From NCBI RefSeq assembly GCF_019047785.1, contig NZ_CP077290.1:4154001-4218000 (forward strand): a stretch of DNA of 64,000 nt, in the 5' to 3' direction. Each line of letters starts with the position of its first letter. The stretch's first letter is position 1. Of this stretch, positions 60,262 to 64,000 are shown piece after piece. The translations under genes were made by a program, and so were the position numbers. The DNA is from Enterobacter cancerogenus (GTDB lineage: Bacteria; Pseudomonadota; Gammaproteobacteria; Enterobacterales; Enterobacteriaceae). Below the pieces are notes generated by a model. The model was not told the DNA's origin, ran no database searches, and saw nothing but the letters and a program-made list of their open reading frames with translations.

Positions 60262-62991
60262 ATGCTAATGGCTACGATTCATGTAGACGGCAAAGAATAC
60301 GAAGTCAACGGGGCGGACAACCTGCTAGAAGCTTGTCTGTCTCTTGGCCTCGATATTCCGTACTTTTGCTGGCATCCGGCGCTGGGCAGCGTCGGTGCTT
60401 GCCGCCAGTGTGCGGTGAAGCAATATCAGAACGCGGAAGACACGCGTGGTCGCCTGGTGATGTCCTGTATGACGCCAGCCACCGAAGGCACCTTTATTTC
60501 GATTGATGACGAAGAAGCCAAACAGTTCCGCGAAAGCGTGGTGGAGTGGTTGATGACCAACCACCCGCACGACTGTCCGGTTTGTGAAGAGGGCGGTAAC
60601 TGCCACCTTCAGGATATGACCGTAATGACCGGTCACAGCTTCCGTCGCTATCGCTTTACCAAGCGTACCCACCGTAACCAGGATCTGGGGCCGTTCATCT
60701 CTCACGAAATGAACCGCTGCATCGCCTGCTACCGCTGCGTGCGTTACTACAAAGACTATGCAGATGGTCAGGATCTGGGCGTGTATGGCGCGCATGACAA
60801 CGTCTACTTCGGCCGTCCGGAAGATGGCGTTCTGGAAAGCGAATTCTCCGGTAACCTGGTAGAAATCTGCCCGACCGGCGTCTTCACCGACAAAACGCAC
60901 TCCGAGCGCTACAACCGTAAATGGGACATGCAGTTTGCGCCAAGCATCTGCCAGCAGTGCTCCCTGGGTTGTAACACCAGCCCGGGTGAACGTTATGGCG
61001 AACTGCGTCGTATCGAAAACCGTTACAACGGTACCGTTAACCACTACTTTCTCTGCGACCGCGGTCGTTTCGGCTATGGCTATGTAAACCTGAAAGACCG
61101 TCCGCGTCAGCCGGTTCAGCGCCGTGGCGATGACCTGATCACCCTGAACGCCGAGCAGGCGATGCAGGGCGCTGCGGATATTCTGCGTCAGTCGAAGAAA
61201 GTGATCGGTATCGGCTCCCCGCGTGCCAGCATCGAGAGCAACTTTGCGCTGCGCGAGCTGGTTGGGGCAGAAAACTTCTACACCGGTATCGCCCAGGGTG
61301 AGCAGGAACGTCTGCAGCTGGTGCTGAAAGTGCTGCGCGAAGGCGGTATTCATACTCCTGCGCTGCGCGAAATCGAATCTTATGATGCGGTGCTGGTGCT
61401 GGGTGAAGATCTGACCCAGACCGGCGCGCGTGCAGCTCTGGCGGTTCGTCAGGCGGTGAAAGGTAAAGCGCGTGAAATGGCAGCGGCCCAGAAAGTGGCT
61501 GACTGGCAGATTGCGGCAATCCTGAACATCGGTCAGCGCGCGAAGCATCCGCTGTTTGTGACCAACGTCGACAACACCCGTCTGGACGACATCGCCGCGT
61601 GGACCTACTGCGCACCGGTGGAAGATCAGGCGCGTCTTGGCTTCGCGATTGCTCACGCGCTGGATAACAGCTCGCCGGCGGTTGAACTGGATCGCGACCT
61701 GCAAAACAAGGTTGACGTGATTGTTCAGGCCCTGGCAGGCGCGAAAAAACCGCTGATTATTTCCGGTACCAACGCCGGTAGCGCCGAGATCGTTCAGGCG
61801 GCAGCGAACGTTGCTAAAGCCCTGAAAGGCCGCGGCGCGGACGTGGGTATCACTATGATTGCCCGTGCGGTGAACAGCATCGGTCTGGGTATGATTGGCG
61901 GCGGCTCGCTGGAAGAAGCGTTAAGCGAACTGGAATCCGGTTCTGCTGACGCCGTTGTGGTGCTGGAAAACGACCTGCATCGCCACGCCTCAGCCGCTCG
62001 CGTTGACGCAGCGCTCTCTAAAGCGCCGCTGGTGATGGTCATTGACCATCAGCGCACCGCCATTATGGACAAAGCGCACCTGGTGCTCTCTGCGGCAAGC
62101 TTCGCCGAAAGCGACGGTACGGTCATCAACAACGAAGGCCGCGCACAGCGCTTCTTCCAGGTGTATGACCCGGCGTACTACGACAGCAATACGCTGATGC
62201 TGGAAAGCTGGCGCTGGCTGCACTCCCTGCACAGCACTGTGCAGAGCCGTGAAGTGGACTGGACGCAGCTCGACCACGTTATCGACGCGGTAGTGGAAAA
62301 ACTGCCACAGCTGGCGGGCATCAAAGATGCAGCTCCTGACGCAAGCTTCCGCATTCGCGGCCAGAAACTGGCGCGTGAGCCGCACCGCTACAGCGGTCGT
62401 ACCGCGATGCGTGCCAATATCAGCGTGCATGAACCTCGTCAGCCGCAGGATAAAGACACGATGTTCGCCTTCTCCATGGAAGGGAACAACCAGCCGTCTG
62501 CGCCACGCTCTCAGGTTCCGTTTGCATGGGCACCGGGCTGGAACTCCCCGCAGGCATGGAACAAGTTCCAGGCTGAAGTGGGCGGTTCTCTGCGCCACGG
62601 CGACCCGGGCGTGCGTCTGATTGAAGCCTCCGAAACCGGTCTGGACTTCTTCACTACCGTTCCGGAACGTTTCCAGGCTCAGGAAGGCAACTGGCGTATT
62701 GCGCCGTACTACCATCTGTTTGGTAGCGACGAAATGTCCCAGCGCTCTCCGGTCTTCCAGACCCGTATGCCGCAACCGTACATCAAGCTCAACCCGGCGG
62801 ATGCCGCGAAGCTTGGCGTTAACGCGGGTGCGAACATCGCCTTTAGCTACGACGGCCAGACGATCAGCCTGCCGCTGATCATCTCTGAAGGTCTGTCCGC
62901 GGGGCAGGTGGGTCTGCCGATGGGAATGCCTGGCATCGCGCCGGTACTGGCGGGTGCGCGACTTGATAACCTGCAGGAGGCAAAAGCATGA
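60262..62991 (+). CDS. nuoG: NuoG, NADH:quinone oxidoreductase subunit G (clusters N1b, N4, N5, N7)
   Basis: The large subunit of the electron-input arm. The 909-residue product has the N1b [2Fe-2S] site ([15 protein letters not shown]), the His/Cys N5 site ([14 protein letters not shown]), the N4 site (CIACYRC...CPTG), and the N7 site CQQCSLGC seen in E. coli and Thermus. The molybdopterin-like domain follows from about residue 220. Starts at 60262 (MLMATIHV) and 60268 (MATIHV) are both possible; GGAAG upstream does not decide. It overlaps nuoH by four bases. Confidence 0.96.
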   Translation: MLMATIHVDGKEYEVNGADNLLEACLSLGLDIPYFCWHPALGSVGACRQCAVKQYQNAEDTRGRLVMSCMTPATEGTFISIDDEEAKQFRESVVEWLMTNHPHDCPVCEEGGNCHLQDMTVMTGHSFRRYRFTKRTHRNQDLGPFISHEMNRCIACYRCVRYYKDYADGQDLGVYGAHDNVYFGRPEDGVLESEFSGNLVEICPTGVFTDKTHSERYNRKWDMQFAPSICQQCSLGCNTSPGERYGELRRIENRYNGTVNHYFLCDRGRFGYGYVNLKDRPRQPVQRRGDDLITLNAEQAMQGAADILRQSKKVIGIGSPRASIESNFALRELVGAENFYTGIAQGEQERLQLVLKVLREGGIHTPALREIESYDAVLVLGEDLTQTGARAALAVRQAVKGKAREMAAAQKVADWQIAAILNIGQRAKHPLFVTNVDNTRLDDIAAWTYCAPVEDQARLGFAIAHALDNSSPAVELDRDLQNKVDVIVQALAGAKKPLIISGTNAGSAEIVQAAANVAKALKGRGADVGITMIARAVNSIGLGMIGGGSLEEALSELESGSADAVVVLENDLHRHASAARVDAALSKAPLVMVIDHQRTAIMDKAHLVLSAASFAESDGTVINNEGRAQRFFQVYDPAYYDSNTLMLESWRWLHSLHSTVQSREVDWTQLDHVIDAVVEKLPQLAGIKDAAPDASFRIRGQKLAREPHRYSGRTAMRANISVHEPRQPQDKDTMFAFSMEGNNQPSAPRSQVPFAWAPGWNSPQAWNKFQAEVGGSLRHGDPGVRLIEASETGLDFFTTVPERFQAQEGNWRIAPYYHLFGSDEMSQRSPVFQTRMPQPYIKLNPADAAKLGVNAGANIAFSYDGQTISLPLIISEGLSAGQVGLPMGMPGIAPVLAGARLDNLQEAKA

Positions 62992-63965
62992 GTTGGTTAA
63001 CGCCGGATCTTATCGACATCCTGCTGAGCATTCTGAAAGCGGTTGTGATTCTGCTGGTGGTGGTCACCTGCGGTGCGTTCATGAGCTTTGGTGAACGTCG
63101 TCTGCTCGGTCTGTTCCAGAACCGTTACGGACCGAACCGCGTGGGCTGGGGTGGTTCACTCCAGCTGGTCGCGGACATGATCAAGATGTTCTTCAAAGAG
63201 GACTGGATCCCGCGCTTCTCGGATCGCGTGATCTTTACTCTGGCACCGATGATCGCCTTTACCTCGCTGCTGCTGGCGTTTGCTATCGTTCCCGTCAGCC
63301 CGACCTGGGTTGTGGCTGACCTGAACATCGGCATCCTGTTCTTCCTGATGATGGCAGGCCTCGCGGTCTACGCGGTGCTGTTCGCCGGCTGGTCCAGTAA
63401 CAACAAATACTCGCTGCTGGGTGCGATGCGTGCTTCCGCGCAGACGCTGAGCTACGAAGTGTTCCTGGGTCTCTCCCTGATGGGCGTGGTGGCGCAGGCC
63501 GGTTCATTCAACATGACCGACATCGTCAACAACCAGGCCGACATCTGGAACGTTATCCCGCAGTTCTTTGGTTTTGTTACCTTTGCTATCGCGGGCGTGG
63601 CGGTGTGTCACCGTCACCCGTTTGACCAGCCAGAAGCCGAACAGGAACTGGCCGACGGTTACCACATTGAATATTCCGGCATGAAGTTCGGTCTGTTCTT
63701 CGTGGGCGAGTACATCGGTATCGTCACCATTTCCGCGTTGATGGTAACGCTGTTCTTTGGTGGCTGGCATGGCCCGTTCTTACCGCCGTTCATCTGGTTC
63801 GCGCTGAAAACCGCGTTCTTCATGATGATGTTCATTTTGATTCGTGCGTCCTTACCGCGTCCGCGTTATGACCAGGTAATGTCCTTCGGCTGGAAAGTGT
63901 GCCTGCCGCTGACGCTCGTCAACTTGTTGGTAACGGCGGCTGTCATTCTCTGGCAGCAACCATAA
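62988..63965 (+). CDS. nuoH: NuoH, NADH:quinone oxidoreductase subunit H
   Basis: NuoH is the membrane subunit that joins the electron arm to the proton pumps and lines the quinone channel. The 325-residue protein has eight or so membrane segments, the [20 protein letters not shown] loop near residue 33, and the acidic loop [19 protein letters not shown] near residue 215. It starts inside nuoG (ATGA) and is followed by nuoI 13 bases on. Confidence 0.97.
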   Translation: MSWLTPDLIDILLSILKAVVILLVVVTCGAFMSFGERRLLGLFQNRYGPNRVGWGGSLQLVADMIKMFFKEDWIPRFSDRVIFTLAPMIAFTSLLLAFAIVPVSPTWVVADLNIGILFFLMMAGLAVYAVLFAGWSSNNKYSLLGAMRASAQTLSYEVFLGLSLMGVVAQAGSFNMTDIVNNQADIWNVIPQFFGFVTFAIAGVAVCHRHPFDQPEAEQELADGYHIEYSGMKFGLFFVGEYIGIVTISALMVTLFFGGWHGPFLPPFIWFALKTAFFMMMFILIRASLPRPRYDQVMSFGWKVCLPLTLVNLLVTAAVILWQQP

Positions 63966-63978
63966 GGGGCTATAGACC

Positions 63979-64000
63979 ATGACCTTAAAAGAATTACTGG
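63979..64000 (+). CDS. nuoI: NuoI, start of the ferredoxin-like subunit (cut by window)
   Basis: Only the first seven codons, MTLKELL, are present. They match the N-terminus of E. coli NuoI and follow nuoH in the conserved order, so the call rests mostly on context. Confidence 0.85.

Noticed and set aside
60325..61704. 459-residue open frame on the - strand opposite nuoG
   Set aside because: Shadow of nuoG, whose Fe-S motifs are all intact on the + strand.

Overview
The window is an ordinary-looking stretch of enterobacterial chromosome. Gene content and order match, gene by gene, the yfdC-to-nuo segment of Escherichia coli K-12. Protein divergence from E. coli, the absence of the fimbrial genes that K-12 carries between sixA and smrB, and the extra genes listed below point to an Enterobacter-like member of Enterobacteriaceae. 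Species cannot be fixed from the window alone. No tRNA, rRNA, IS element, prophage or CRISPR array was seen.

Layout. 1-8.5 kb: end of yfdC, mlaA (outer-membrane lipid asymmetry), the long-chain fatty-acid porin fadL, yfcZ, the fadIJ beta-oxidation operon, sixA and smrB. 8.6-13.2 kb: prmB-aroC-mepA-yfcA-epmC-yfcL, a tightly packed run. 13.3-20.4 kb: mnmC, fabB, yfcJ, flk, pdxB. 20.4-29 kb: a long co-directional series usg-truA-dedA-accD-folC-dedD-cvpA-purF-ubiX. 29-33.4 kb: argT and hisJQMP, the Lys/Arg/Orn and His uptake system. 33.5-38 kb: a GNAT acetyltransferase, yfcH, folX, and the small redox and hydrolase genes yfcG, yfcF, yfcE, yfcD. 38-43.3 kb: the one clearly accessory block, a LacI-type regulator divergent from an ascorbate-class PTS (IIA, IIB, IIC) plus a split transketolase. 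43.4-46.8 kb: ackA-pta. 47.1-54.7 kb: yfbV, yfbU, hxpA, yfbS, yfbR, alaA, lrhA. 55.3-64 kb: respiratory complex I genes nuoA to nuoH and the first codons of nuoI.

Regulation can be read in several places. FadR-type operators lie in front of fadL (two), fadI and fabB, and a FabR palindrome follows the fabB site, so fatty-acid import, degradation and synthesis share control here. A PurR box covers the cvpA-purF promoter. Sigma-54 -24/-12 elements with NtrC-like palindromes precede argT and, less certainly, hisJ. Two LacI-type palindromes and a CRP-like site lie in the regulator/PTS divergent gap.

Short intergenic repeats are frequent: classical REP/BIME palindromes and a second family built on GGGAGAGGG...GGGTGAGGG, one copy of which sits inside the nuo operon.

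The best candidate for an undescribed system is the PTS/split-transketolase locus. It has no kinase, isomerase or dehydrogenase, which suggests that the sugar phosphate delivered by the PTS is itself a transketolase donor. Its substrate is not known to me.
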